DNA of 64,000 bases, taken from contig JANVCC010000073.1 in assembly GCA_025345505.1 (NCBI GenBank), positions 9,056,887 through 9,120,886 of the forward strand. Reading direction: 5' to 3'. Under the pieces are notes generated by a model. That model searched no databases, was not told where the DNA came from, and saw nothing but the letters and a program-made list of their open reading frames with translations. Both the position numbers and the translations under genes were made by a program. Numbering within the stretch: position 1 is the first letter of the stretch; each line of letters starts with the position of its first letter. Positions 38,590 through 50,905 of the stretch are shown in pieces. Source of the stretch: Todiramphus chloris collaris. Its lineage: Eukaryota > Chordata > Aves > Coraciiformes > Alcedinidae.

Positions 38590-39345
38590 ACTATAGAATA
38601 ATCAATCCCTCTATCCTGTGACAGGTCAATTGCTTATTTTAGAACTGTCTTGGCTGGTTGATTATTTAATTTCCTTGAAAGCAAGAAAAATAATCATTGC
38701 AAAAGTTGCTAATGTACTCCAGGTGAATTGCAACTAAACCCTTCATTCCAATAGTCACATCAGCCAAAAATATGCTCGCAGTTTTCTATTTTGACCCTTT
38801 GCTCCTTCCTTGTCACAAAAATAATTATAAAAATGATTCAGTTATTTTAAACTATTGAATTCTAATTTTTTAAATGATTGACTTGACATTTCAATTCATT
38901 GTCTTTCAACCTGAATTGAAATTTATTTCACAGTCCTTTTCTTAATTTGCTATGTTCCAACTTTTCTGTTTACATGATTGTCACCAAATGAAGAAATCAT
39001 TAACCAGTGCTTTAATTGAATGTCATGCTTTGTATGCAGTGCACTACAATAGGACTCTGTGTGTATTTACTATAAAGCAATCAAAGTGTGGAATTTGACT
39101 TTTCTTCCCTCGTTCTCCCAAATTTCAATACAATTTGGTATTTTCATAAAGCTTTTTTGTAAAAGCACAGGTTCATGTGCACTTAAATAACATTGATGGA
39201 ATCATAAAAGGAAGCTGTAATTATGTTGTCAAATTTATTTCTTTGCATTTCTAGCAATATTTAGAGCTGCTTTATGTTTCTGCTACCAGATAAACTCAAC
39301 TTGATTGCAAACTGTTTAAATTAAATTATCATTTACTCTCTACAT
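38590..39345. promoter_or_regulatory. Candidate conserved non-coding block
   Basis: About 750 bases of repeat-free AT-rich DNA contain many homeodomain-, POU- and SOX-like words (ATTATTTAATTT, TTTAAATGATTGAC, GAATTGAAATTTATTT). No open frame of note occurs. Its length and even texture resemble the deeply conserved enhancers in introns of developmental genes. Judged by eye, without alignment. Confidence 0.28.
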
Positions 39346-39693
39346 GCCATGCCCTTTCACAGCTTCTGAGCTCACATGCATTGCAATATTGTGGTAAAAG
39401 AATACCAGCTGCCCTTTGGTGCTACTCCCAGGGATGATTTTAGGTGAGTTGTGTACGCCAAATTGCCATTTCAAGCCCCCATATCTAAATGTTATGGGCT
39501 TTCACCACCACATTTCACCACACAGCTGTTGAGAAGGAATGTAACATCTGCTCAGGCTTCACCAGGAAAGCACTCGACTGCCAGCAATGACTCAGTCTTT
39601 CCAGAAGTGAATATATTTGTGTTTCTCTCTTCCCTAAACCTCCTTGTGGTGCACAGAGCAGATGTCTGTCTCTAGCTCCCTTGGAGGGGACAC

Positions 39694-39738
39694 CCCATCC
39701 CATCCCATCCCATCCCATCCCATCCCATCCCATCCCAT
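39694..39738. repeat. CCCAT pentanucleotide microsatellite, 9 units
   Basis: Nine exact CCCAT units occur in tandem. On the minus strand they read ATGGG and create a repetitive Met-Gly-Trp-Asp stretch in a spurious 130-codon open frame (39515-39907). The perfect copies suggest the array is young and possibly polymorphic. Confidence 0.97.
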
Positions 39739-40194
39739 CCATCATGTTGTAGCATACTGTGTTACACCATTGTTCTTGGTGCAAACCTGAAAGAAATCCA
39801 GGCAGCCCACATTTTCTGCTGTTTGCACAGAGTAATGGACAAAGATGAGCTCTCAGGATCGTCTCTAGACCTATTTTGATGATAAATATGCACAAGAGTA
39901 AAAACATCCATGAGCAAGGGTGAGCATGGCTTTATGAGCATGTTGTTAGCCTGATCATTGGTGGAGAGACTTGAGCTCTACTCTTCACTGTCTGTTTTGA
40001 TTTTTTTTTTTAATCACTGCCCCTGTATTTCTAGCAGGACGGGTCAGCCATCTAATTAATTACACTCAAAACAGATTTTTTTCAATTAGTATTATAGTCA
40101 AGTGTTTTCTTCACCTGTGGATTTAAACAGGCATGTATTTTTCAGCTCGTGACTACATCTACATTAATGTTCTTGCAGCACAAAGTACAAAGGC

Positions 40195-40500
40195 TGAGTT
40201 ATTAAAAAAGAGAGTATGGCCATGGAAAGGGTCCAAGCTAATCAAATGGAAGCAATTTCAATTATATAATCAAACAGTTATATTTTAATTATAATTGTTG
40301 CCCCAGGGCAGCCCAGGATTGCTTTGTGTGAACCTCTACTTAAATGTTTATTTCTGAAGAAAAATATTATAAGGCATCTATGGCAATTTCATTATTATTA
40401 AGAAACTAAAAAGAATCTATAGTTAGCTAAGGGACCAGTGCAATTACCTACATTATCTTTCAGAACAGTAAAATGTAATAATAAGCCACAATGAGAAACT
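40195..40500. promoter_or_regulatory. Candidate conserved non-coding element
   Basis: A repeat-free block with a TAATCAAA-type motif (40239-40246), TTTTAATTATAATTG (40273-40287) and a short GC-rich insert (CCCCAGGGCAGCCCAGG) between AT-rich flanks. Mixed composition without repeats is typical of developmental enhancers. This is inference from texture only. Confidence 0.28.
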
Positions 40501-43500
40501 GCAGCCTTAGAAATGAATCAGATGGCACTAAAAGAGATTCACTGACAGGGAGCTCAGGGCTTACTGAGCTGTTATTTATTACAGGGCTAGATTTTTTAAG
40601 CTACACTAGTGAAAATAGAGCAACAAAAAATATTGCACCAGAATTAATTGTACAGATTCAGTCTTCAAACAAAAATAGACTATCAGGAAGTAGTCTTAAA
40701 ATGAAGTTCGGAATACAGAGATTAATTCATCTCCCTAAATCTCCAGGGAAAACATAATTTCTCTGACTGAGAGCTGAGCAAAACTCAGACCCTCCTCTTT
40801 TTTTTACAGTCCACATCCCACTCTCTTCTATCGACCTCTCTGGACAGCCAGGGAAGCTCCTCTGGAGTCCCCTGACCTCTGCTCCTACCAGAGCTGTGCA
40901 AGTATGCTCTGATTTATATTCAGCTTCAAGCTTTTCTTATCCATAAGACAAGCATTTTGACTTTTAACAAGATGGTTGAGTGAAAGGAGGATTTTCAATG
41001 AGAACCAGTCGATTGCCACTGCAGTTCGAGTGAATAACAATTTGGATATAAATGGTGAGTGTATTTCATTTGATTTTAGAGTTTTGATGGAGTTTTGTTG
41101 TCACTATGGAGCAGAGCTCAGGTCTTCTCCTGCCCTCACCCCACTTCCCCTTTGGTGCAGCTAACATGAATTATCAACAGGCACTTGCAGGCTTGGGGCC
41201 ATGGGCACAGGCTTTGCTGAATGCTCTGAAAACCCTGGCCGTAGTCCATATCCTATCACATCAGAGTACAACAAAAAAAACCCCAGGCCTTCATAAATTC
41301 TGCATGATGACAGAGGAAACTGCAAGAATGCACCCTGTGGCTTGCAGAGGACTCTTTTTGTCTCTTTGAAGTAGGTTTGTGCTCCACAGATGACAAGGAA
41401 CAAAGCAACTATGGGCAACACCTGAAGAAATTATACCTTTTCTGAGCATGGTCTGTATTGATTGTGAAACTAAAACTGCAGTGGAGAATGTAGGAAAAAG
41501 AGTGGCTTTATTCAGTAGCAACATAGCTACTTGGTTTTGGATAGGAAAAGCAGAATAAACCTCTTGAGAAAGCTTGTTTTATTTTTAGTGTTGCTTTTTG
41601 GGAATAAAATTGAATCAGAGAAAAGTACATTCTTCATTTCTTAATCCAAATTGTCATCACGCCCTCCACTCTTTGGCATCAGCAGCCTGATTTGGCTGTT
41701 CTTTGGTCAGCCTTTTCTCAACCCCAATGGCTCATCTTTAGAACTGACCTGTCACTGAAAGGCTTCTGGCCTTGGGGAAAACAGTTTTTCTAAACCCTCA
41801 TATTGGAGCAGATTTTTCCACACACTGATTCAGACCCTACCAGGACAGTATTTTAAATCACATCCTGCCCTCCACTGTACACACAGATTTTCTCAAAAGT
41901 GAAAAAATGATCCAACAATGATGGAAATCCTGTTGATATTTCAGGGTGACAAAAGAATCATAGGCACAAATGTTTAAAAGGAAATAAATAAATAATTTTG
42001 AAAGCTTCAGTTACCTGCACTATTTATGCAGAAAGGACACAAAAGGAAGCATAATGTGGATCCTTAAAGTAAATTTTATTTGCTTTCTGCAATAAATAAA
42101 AATTAGAAACCACCTAAAAATGCTCTAATGGCAGGTTGAAGCCAGCCTTTGAACATCTCATTGTCTTGAGAAAATTCACATTCTGTGTTGAGAAATAATT
42201 ACTAGTCTGAATCTTAACATGTCTTGGTCTGTAGACTAACCTATGCAAGTGTTTCTGCTGTTGCTACTGCAAAAAGAAAATATCCCAGAAGGGAACTGGG
42301 AAAAAAAAAAAACACAGAGAAGTAGTTTTCTAATGGTTCTTAATATCTTATTAACACTCCTCAACTAACACTCTGCGTCTAATAGATCAACTTCCAAAGC
42401 TTACTCACACTGAACCCATACCTATACATGCTAGTTTGACTCTTATGCAATTGTCATTAGCTTTTTTTCTTGTTTCTCCTTGAACACAGCCACTCAGAAA
42501 AGATGTTTCATTCTTATCATATAATTTGTTTTTAATAAGTATTTCTTGCCTGAACCACTGCCAAATAGCAGATAGTTTCGTTTTATAGTTTCATTTAACG
42601 TGGAGTTTATATTACAGAAAGCACACAGAAAACAACAACAAAAAAAAGCATGGAAGTCTTAGGGCAAGACTTTTCTTACATTCTTCAGATACAGGCTTGT
42701 ATTAATCCAGGACAATCCCACTTTGGAAATCTACCATATGCAACAACATCATTTAATTACTAGATAATTACTGCCTTCAATGAGAACCTTTTCTGAACAA
42801 GATCTGCTCAGCCAGGAGGCCTGGGGGAACAGCAGCAACTACTTACAGTTTCCCCATTTTATACACCAGTTTGGGCCAGGCTCAGCACAAACCTTGGAAT
42901 GATTTAAGGAAGAGTTGCTGTTGCCTCATTCCTGTCTTCCTAACCTGAGAGCCAACTCTTAGTCTTTCTGTTCCATCCTTTGCCCAAAATCAGTCTTCCT
43001 AACCCTCCTTCATGCACAGAACCATGAGCAGAAACCTGGTTACAAAAGGATTTGCAAATGGTCCTGTTCACACTTTACATGGTCTCTCTTGTCCTGGTAG
43101 CATCGTGGTGTTTCCAAAGTCAGTTTTCCTGTCACTGCCTTGTTGTTAACATTACGGTTGATGCCACAACATGAGCCTATAATGGTGTGTATCTCCTTGG
43201 CTTGTAGAACACACAGGACTTTGCAGGTAGGCCTGAAGCACATCCTTGTTTGCAGACTCTCTGTAAGGTATGACCTTTCCTCTGGAAATAATGCTGCCTC
43301 AAACCAAACATCCCACATGCAGGCAAAACAGGCATAGCCAGTTTATTTACATAACCTCATCACAAGCTCTTTCAGACATTCGCAGCAGATCAAGCTACTT
43401 TTACGGCAGGTTTTTAGGGTATAACAAGGGACCGTATGCGACATAGTAACTATAAACCTTCATGGGACGATAAATATATTATCCAGATATCATGGTAAGT

Positions 43501-46500
43501 CTGAATAAATAATTTGTTTTGGCTGGTGGCATTCTGGTAAACCTGGGCATAGTTTGGAGATGTGACAGCCACCATGGCTGTAAATCATCTGCTATGTTTC
43601 AATGTTTCTAATCACAGCCAGGGCACACATTGTCACTGTAGTGACAGCAAATTTTTGATGGACAGATATTAACACTTTCTGAAAACTGCCTCCCATTTGA
43701 GTGTCTCAGGTTAGGATCTTTAAACCAGTAGCTGATTTATGCACGCTGAGTAACTGTTTAAATGTCTATGTTTTGAAGCACCTGATTCAGATTTAGATTT
43801 CTTATTCATATTCAGGTCACATTAAAAGACATTGAGAAAAAGACCAAGTCACCAGTTCTCTTTTGTATCCTCTGGTTTCACCTGTGGTTGGAGGAAGTCT
43901 GTGGTATCCCAGAAATGCTGTTTTACCACTTACATTACTTTCCCCTCACCAATAAAAGCTGAGTCAGCTCTGACGTTCTGGTTTTAATTGTTATAACACG
44001 TTGTGTCCCACAAGACAGAATATGGCACAACTGGAACATAATTAATAGAAATTCACCAGGACACTTGAAGGACAGGTTGATACAATAAAAAGGAAAGCAG
44101 GCAAGTGAGCCATATCAGATCCTGACAACTGGACTTCTTGATTAGCAATTGATATATATAATAGGTTTGGAATAGAATTCGAATAAACAGATAATTAAAC
44201 AAAAGTTCACCAAAAGGTACAAGGCACAAATTTAGTCTGCCTCACCAGTGGGAACAGGACAACAATACATCATAAGGAACCTGATCTGCCCTTCACTTTC
44301 TTTATGATGTTTCCCATGTCACAGGTTTCAGATAAATCCCTGAAATAGGCTGAAAAGTTAAATTGCCAGAATTGTTTGCTAACTGAAAACAGAAAACTAT
44401 GAAGCTGGTTCAGGTTAATTCAATATTTTTATTTCAGTCCTTGCTTTTCCTTTTCTCCATTCAGCTTCTGAGTTTAAGTCAATCACCCGGATTTCCCGGT
44501 AGATTATTAGTAGTAGGGGTATTTTGACAGGAATGTTTTCAGTTCTGAAATTCCATAAAACTGAATTTCTTTCCAAAACATTTGAGATTTGGTAGATTGA
44601 CATTTCTCAAGGATATCAAATGAAACAAAATGCTTTGTGGAAAACATCTACATCATACAGTCCCCCCATAAAGCAGAGACCAGTGCCTGTGGGACTATGA
44701 TTTTCCTGCCCAGGGAGGTACGGTGCAGATGTCACCCCATCCCTGTCCAACACACCAGGAGACAACAACAGAGATTTTAGGGTAGGAGGGAGATAAACAA
44801 CAATATATTCAGCTAAACAGAAATTTGCCCACATCTTGTTTTTCCCAGCGATACACTGGATCATCCCATTCTCTTTGAGGATCTTCCCTGTCCCTTCACA
44901 GGGTCTAAGCTCATTTCTGATGAATACTGGAAATATCTGTTTGCATCTGTCCCCCTAAAATCAGTGCTCTGTGAGCCAGCACAACCACCAACCCACACAT
45001 GGTGCCGCTGTATCCTGCCTGTTCCTACAGCCCACAGGCACAACACCCCTGTGTCCTGCAGGCCTTTTATCAACCCACAACCACGTGCCACATTTCTTAG
45101 ACAAATTCTTCTTCACCTACAGCTTCAAAAAAAATCATAAAAGAAGACATCTGCAATAGTTTAGCCTACCTAGTATGACAATCAGTAATGGCCACTGGCT
45201 TATAACTCGTCAGAGCACACTCCATTTCCATATAATTGAGAAGCAGACTAAGTTTGCACAGATTATATGGCTGGTTTAATGAAGTTTAGTAAAATGAGCT
45301 CATTAATGCAGCTTTCAAAGGAACTCCCATTTTCTACATCGCAAGGCATGATTTTACAATCTTTCAGCAGCAACATTAAAATCTCTTTGATTCCGCCATG
45401 CTGCCAAATCACAGAGTGCATGTGGAAACTCCAGAAGTTCCTCTAATTGCTTGCAAAATGCAATTGCCATCCTCTGTTTATGTGAGATGGGGCTACAACT
45501 GGCATTTCCTTAACTATGGATGGGATCTGCTGCTCTTCCTCCCGTTTGTTTGTTTCAGGCATACAGTGAGGAATGCAGAACTTTTAAAAAATAAAAAAGG
45601 AAAATCAGAAAGGGACTCTCTTTCTAATGATACCATAGACATACACACACCCTTTCCTGATTTTTTAAACACCCCCAGTTGAGTACTTACTGCATGATTC
45701 CTAATTTCTATCACACAGTTGTTTTATCACACCATTTGAAACCTCCCAAGGTGGCTTTGAAAAGAGGTGCTTTCTGAGACTGTCAGTGCAGCACTTCAGG
45801 AAAGCAAGCAGGTGCTGCTCTGAAGGGGAGCAGGCGAAACACACACTGGAGTAAAATATCTGGCACAAAGATTTCTCTTGTCTCTGTAGGTACCCAGAAG
45901 TCAATTAACCTGCTTATAGCTTGTCGTACAAGAAACCAATCCATTGTCCTGGGCAGAATGGAAATTCATTTTTTCTTTACTCTCGGTGGCATGATGGCAC
46001 TTGTGAAGTTGTTATCAGAATGGGAAATGCCCATCGGAATGATGAAATGTGTCATCTGCTTATTGGCCCAGGTATCTGCCATATTTTATTTGGAGCATGA
46101 AGCTTGCTAGAGGTGGTTAAATCTCTCCAGGTGGCTGTTTTAAAACAAAGCCCACCTAGCTGCATGTAATATAAATCAAGATAAGGCAGGAAGCTCAACA
46201 ATTTTGGACATCACCATTGTTGGACTTCGTATCATATCGATATGGAAAACAACAAAGGAAAAGAATGAGGTTAAAAGCTTGTATTTGAGAGTTTATTTTC
46301 TTGATGACAGCAAGCACACAGATGGACAAAGATGGATGGTAGAAAGCATATTCCTAATCTTTTTCTCATGCTTTTTTGGCATAAAATTGGGACATTAACA
46401 CATCTGTGCATTAATGCAAAAAAAAAAAAATAATTCCAGGCTTAACAAGGTTCCTGTGAAGGAAATGATGACAATGCTCTAGTTTTTAAAAACTTTGAAA

Positions 46501-46666
46501 GCTGCTTGTGAAGGAATAGCACTCACAGTCTCTGACTGCCCTTGTAGACATCCAAACACACGGCAGAAGTAACAGGAAACAACTAGGATGTCTCTTCTCT
46601 GTTACCCTCTTGAAATGGGAGCAGGCTGTAGGCAGATCTTCCTTCATCTTAAGAAGGTATCATCCT
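40501..46666. other. AT-rich non-coding stretch
   Basis: No gene is recognised. Donor-like sequences occur at 41054 (ATG|GTGAGTG) and 43494 (ATG|GTAAGTC) without convincing acceptors. Short A runs occur near 42301 and 46419. Open frames are short and unsupported. Confidence 0.6.
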
Positions 46667-47121
46667 CCCTCCATCCAGAGGAGGGCCACAAAGGTGATCA
46701 GAGGGCTGGAGCACCTCTCCTACAAGGACAGGCTGAAGGAGTTGTGTCTGTTCATCCTGGAGAAGAGAAGGGTCTGGGGAGACCTCGTAACAGCCTTCCA
46801 GTATCTGAAGGGGACTTACAGAAAAGCTGGAGAGGGACTTTCATAACGGCATGTCATGACAGGACTAGGAACAATTGTTTTAAATTAGATCAGGGTAGAT
46901 TTAGATTAGACACTAGGAAGAAGTTCTTTACTATGAGGGTGGTGAGACACTGGAACTGGTTGCCCAGAGATGTTGTGGATGCCTCATCTATGGAAGTGTT
47001 CCAGGCCAGTCTGGATGAGGCTCTGAGCCACCTGGTCTAGTGGGAGGTGTCCCTGCCCATGGCAGCGAGGTTGGAACTAGATAATATTTAAGGTCTCTTA
47101 AAACTCAAGTCATTCTCTGAT
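46667..47121 (+). mobile_element. CR1 LINE, 5'-truncated 3' end
   Basis: This is the clearest mobile element in the window. The nucleotide sequence matches the 3' end of chicken-repeat-1 elements: the 'GGGCTGGAGCACCTCTCCTA' block (46703-46722), the GGAGAAGAGAAGG block, the CACTGGAAC...GGTTGCCCAGAGA block, and the CTGGTCTAGTGGGAGGTGTC block around the stop codon. A degenerate copy of the terminal 8-base unit (CATTCTCTGA, 47111-47120) follows. CR1 retrotransposes by target-primed reverse transcription, so most copies are short 3' fragments like this one, without target duplications. It supports a bird or other reptile as the source. The copy is diverged and inactive. Confidence 0.93.
46676..47040 (+). 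pseudogene. CR1 ORF2 C-terminal remnant, frameshifted
   Basis: The conceptual protein matches the C-terminal end of the CR1 endonuclease/reverse transcriptase polyprotein. The first part (46676-46846) reads in one frame, with motifs QRRATK, GLEHLSY, RLKEL and AFQYLKG. The second part (about 46851-47040) reads in another, with motifs DRTR, FKLDQGRFRLD, KKFFTMRVVRHWN, LPRDVVDA and a final SHLV before TAG. A frameshift near 46840-46850 separates them. No catalytic reverse transcriptase or endonuclease residues are included, so it has no enzymatic potential. Confidence 0.88.
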
Positions 47122-50100
47122 CCTGAAGCATCTTTTTGTCCTGTTGTGTCCCTTGGGAGTCAGAAAACCCACCTGTCAAGGGGAATGACTCTTGCTCTGA
47201 TGAGTAAAACTTATCAAAGACAAGAGAAAAGAGCATTTTTGCATTAAAAAAAAGAACTGTACTGGCCATAACGTTCTTTGGCTAAAATACTGAGGTCAAA
47301 TGGATAGCCAGTTCATACCAGAAAAGGTAGTAATTATCTTTAGCTCTCCAAATATGCATCTATCACAGCTTAATTAAGGCCACAATGTAAATGGGCAGCA
47401 CTAGACTTCTCTAGAGAGGAAAAGCTCATGTTGTGTATAGCTATTTCCTTTTCCTAACATGTGATTTGGTTTACATCCACATACAGGGGCTTGGGGTGAC
47501 AAATAACATCATTACTGGAAAAGAGTAAACAGCTCACAGAGAATAATTTACATGATTTAATACAGCTTCACTTTCTGTTCATAGACTATATGTAAACAGC
47601 TTGTGACTTTCTCCAATTATTCAATTGAATTAACTTGACAATAAGTATATATATTAACTTGTTTACATTATTTTATTGTGGGGATTAGTTGCAAAACACA
47701 ATATCTGAGATTGAAACTCTGTTGGTCCATTGGTCATTTTAATCATAGGAAAGTATTTTTATCCCCTCTTTAGATAGATTCATACTGAGGATGAGGAATC
47801 ACCTTTCCTATGATTGTTCAGCACCCAGAGCAATTTAGTTCCAATCCTCCCCAGAACATGTGCATGCCATAATTCGAATTTATGAGGACAACTCTGAAAG
47901 TGCTATGAATTTGAATTTCATAGTATCCTGGCATTATTGCATGCCCCTGTGGCCATAATAGAAGAGTTACAAAGCAAAAAGTAGAAGGACCCCAAACACT
48001 GAAAGGAGCCGATGCCTCCAATATTCATACTCCTCTTCATTGTCTAAGGGGAATAAAATGTGACATTGTTTTTGGGGGGAAAAAAAAAACCAAAACCCCA
48101 AAACAAACAAACAAACAAACAAACAAACACCAAAACGGTTTTACTGATAAAGCGTCATTCTATCAGTCACTGAAAAACACGTGACAATTGGTCATCATAA
48201 AACAAAACAGATTTTAAATTATTCTCCAGTGACCAAGACAGCTAGCATTTTATTTCCTGAAACATCTTTGATATTTCTGCTTGTGTTTAGAACTCACCTA
48301 TGAAATTATTTGCCTGGTATTTTTTTTATCTCCTAAATTTCAGAGTCATCAAGTGAAAGCGTTGCCCAGCTATCCTAGGTTCTCTTGGTTTTCTGCCAAA
48401 GGCAGAAAATCAATGAGGATGGAAAGCATCATGCTAAAGACGATTCCCCCTTTGTATCAGCCACTCCAAAAAACATAAAGGAGTTCTTCTGCATAACCTT
48501 ATATGCTTGTTACCTTCGCTGCTTCTGCTTAAGATCTTTGAATAATTGCTGGAGAAGAAATCAAGAGAGAAAGCAGACTCTGTATGGCTGATGGCATTAA
48601 GACGCAGAGATTAGTTAATCTCAGCGCAGATGGTGATCCCCCAGAGGAGACTTGGACCTTGATGCATCTAAGTGTTATGCACACACAGAGCAGAGATGGT
48701 GGCTGTCCCACAGGGTTTACAGTCTGAGTAATCGCTTTCTGTACAATTACCCTCATTCAAGTTCATTTGCAGCTTAAAGCGTTGTTCAGCGTGAACTAGA
48801 ACATCAGTCTGAACTTCCATGTAGTGATGAAGAGTTCTTGGTTTTGTAATTACATTATTACTAATACTGTTACTATTATCATGATTATCATTTCACTAGA
48901 TAAAAAAGGCTAAGGGAGATGGGTATTGGTGGGAAGGTCACTCTTGATCTAGATGTTCCCAGGCCCAGTTCAGCACAAGCAGGCTACTGCCATAATTGCA
49001 GGCAACCATGTTCAGGAACAGCATAGAGTGCTGGAAGTACAAACTGAATGACAATTTCCAGCTGGAAAACTTCAGCTGGACACTTGTGGGTGGACTCTTC
49101 ATGTCAAACAGTGGGTGAACATTGCCTGTGACCTTGCTGTGACCACAGCCTGCTCTTTCCATTGAAATAGGTACCTCCCTTCCTTGCACAATGTAAAACT
49201 AACCTGAGAGGAGGTTCCAAGTTTTCACCTCATTAGCCATTTTGGTGGAAAGCAGCTGTATAAAGAAACATATATGAAATCCATTTGTGAAAGATTTCAA
49301 TGTTATATGGTAGTCTCTAACTAAGCATTCATCATGCATAAAAATTTCAGCTTCAGGATTTCTACCAAACCAAACAAAACATCTTTGAGTGTGTATTTTA
49401 AAAGCCCCTACTTGTAGAAAAAGTTGGCAATGTTTTCGAGAAAATGGACAATTTTTTTCAAGTCCTAGGTTTCTCTTCTCTGGCAGCTTCTTCTATTGCT
49501 CTCTATTCAGCACCAATTTCCTGATTTACAATCCCCAAAGACATGTGTTTTCTCTTCTTATTTGATGCCAATTTTGGCTGGACCTCAAACCAAAGCCTGT
49601 GTGTTCTCTGCTCAGAGATTCATTATTAAGTACAGTCTAGTGGTTCTTGCATCCTGCCTTTTATTTTCCCAGGCCTAAATCCACAGAGGGACTAATAAGC
49701 CTGAAGTGGAACATGGGTGGAATTTAGGTGCTTATGTAGAAATGCATAATTCCTAAAACGTCCTACATAAAGCCTAGCTGGAGTCCCTAGATATCCAAAT
49801 TTGCAATTTTAAAGTCTGTAGGTTTTTAACTTGCCTGTCAAGAAGTGTTGCCCTCCCAGAACTGCACAGTAAGTTAGTGCCCCACCTGCTCAGAGGCTGT
49901 TCAATTTGTCAAACCACAGTCCAAATCACTGCAGGAGCCAGAGCCAGACACCCAAGCCAAGCTTAGCACACACAGACGTGAATGAGTTACTCTCAAAAGC
50001 ATAGCAGCAAGGGCAGCTTTGATTCAGCTGGGTGGTGGTGTCCATCTTGTCCATACCAGCTCTGCTCATTCATCCCACACAGTATGTAGGAGGTCTGGGA

Positions 50101-50480
50101 TAAACAGCCTTTCAGGAAGGGGAGTTTAAAATCCTCCCTCCCATCTTGTAAGTGTACGAGTAGCTCTTCTGGGCTCTGGGACTTCCCACTCTTAAAACTG
50201 AAGGTACAGCTCTATATAGGAAAACATTTCTAATTCCCTGTTCCAGAGCAAGAAAACTGCAACATGCATGACTCAGCTTAAGACAAGTAGGACTTTTAGT
50301 ATGCACTCCCGAAATTTTTCATACATTTTATATTAGATTATCTTTGGAGAGGATAGAAAAAAATTATATATGACTTACTTGAAGCACAGAGCACTTCCCA
50401 CTATATTGTGGAGCTAAGATGTGGTCTTTGTCGAAGGTTGGCATGAATAGATTTTGCTCAATGAACACCCTTCTGAGATA
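47122..50480. other. AT-rich non-coding stretch
   Basis: No gene is recognised. It contains an A run and AAAC microsatellite at 48080-48128. The remaining open frames are short, on both strands, and without features. Confidence 0.6.
48080..48128. repeat. A run followed by AAAC microsatellite
   Basis: Ten A at 48080-48089, a short CAAAACCCC spacer, then seven exact AAAC units at 48101-48128. It may be the remnant of an expanded poly(A) tail, but no source element is recognisable upstream. Confidence 0.9.
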
Positions 50481-50900
50481 TAGTCCTGGTTCTGCTGGGA
50501 CAGAATCATAAGCCAGCTATGGTCTGCAGGCTGTTAGTTTTGAGTCAACCAGAGCAGCTGACTTGAGCTGTCTACAGATCTATCCCATCCCATAAACATC
50601 ACACTTATTTTATAATGTGGAAGTTTGCTGAGGAGAAGAGGGTTTTCTGCTCCTCTCCATTCCTGGTGGTGCTTGCTTACTATTCTGAGCCTGAGCAGTG
50701 TTTTCTTATTTATAGTGACCACTGTACTTTTGCTGGGCTGAATATTACTTTGTATACTTTTTATTTGCATTGTTATTATTTTGTCTGTTTCATTAAGTCG
50801 TTTTCATTTCAACCCATGGGTCTCTTCTCCTTTTCCTGATCCCCCTTCTTGTCTGGGGAGAGGTCACTGGGTGATAGAACAACTGCTAGAGTTTAGCCCC
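50481..50900 (+). mobile_element. Degraded solo LTR of an avian ERV (ERVL-like)
   Basis: The left end (GTCCTGGTTCTGCTGGGACA, 50483-50502) and the right part (TTTCATTAAG, then TCAACCCATGGGTCTC at 50809-50824, then GAGTTTAGCCCC at 50889-50900) match, in order and spacing, the ends of LTRs common in bird genomes. A TATA-like TTTTATAATG (50608-50617) and a degenerate polyadenylation signal (CATTAAG, 50791-50797) sit in suitable places for U3 and R. The 5 bases AGATA flank both sides (50476-50480 and 50901-50905), a possible target duplication. The expected TG...CA ends are eroded. There is no internal region or second LTR, so this is a solo LTR left by recombination. Assignment to the ERVL class is from memory of such LTRs and is less certain than LTR status. 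Confidence 0.62.
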
Positions 50901-50905
50901 AGATA

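Noticed and set aside
39515..39907. 130-codon minus-strand open frame with Met-Gly-Trp-Asp repeats
   Set aside because: The repeats are the translation of the CCCAT microsatellite, and the rest has no protein-like features.
41024..41053. 30-base microexon candidate before ATG|GTGAGTG
   Set aside because: The acceptor is weak and the segment too short to judge without transcript data.
43410..43493. Exon candidate ending at ATG|GTAAGTC
   Set aside because: The acceptor lacks a proper polypyrimidine tract, and no protein-like frame was seen on a quick reading.
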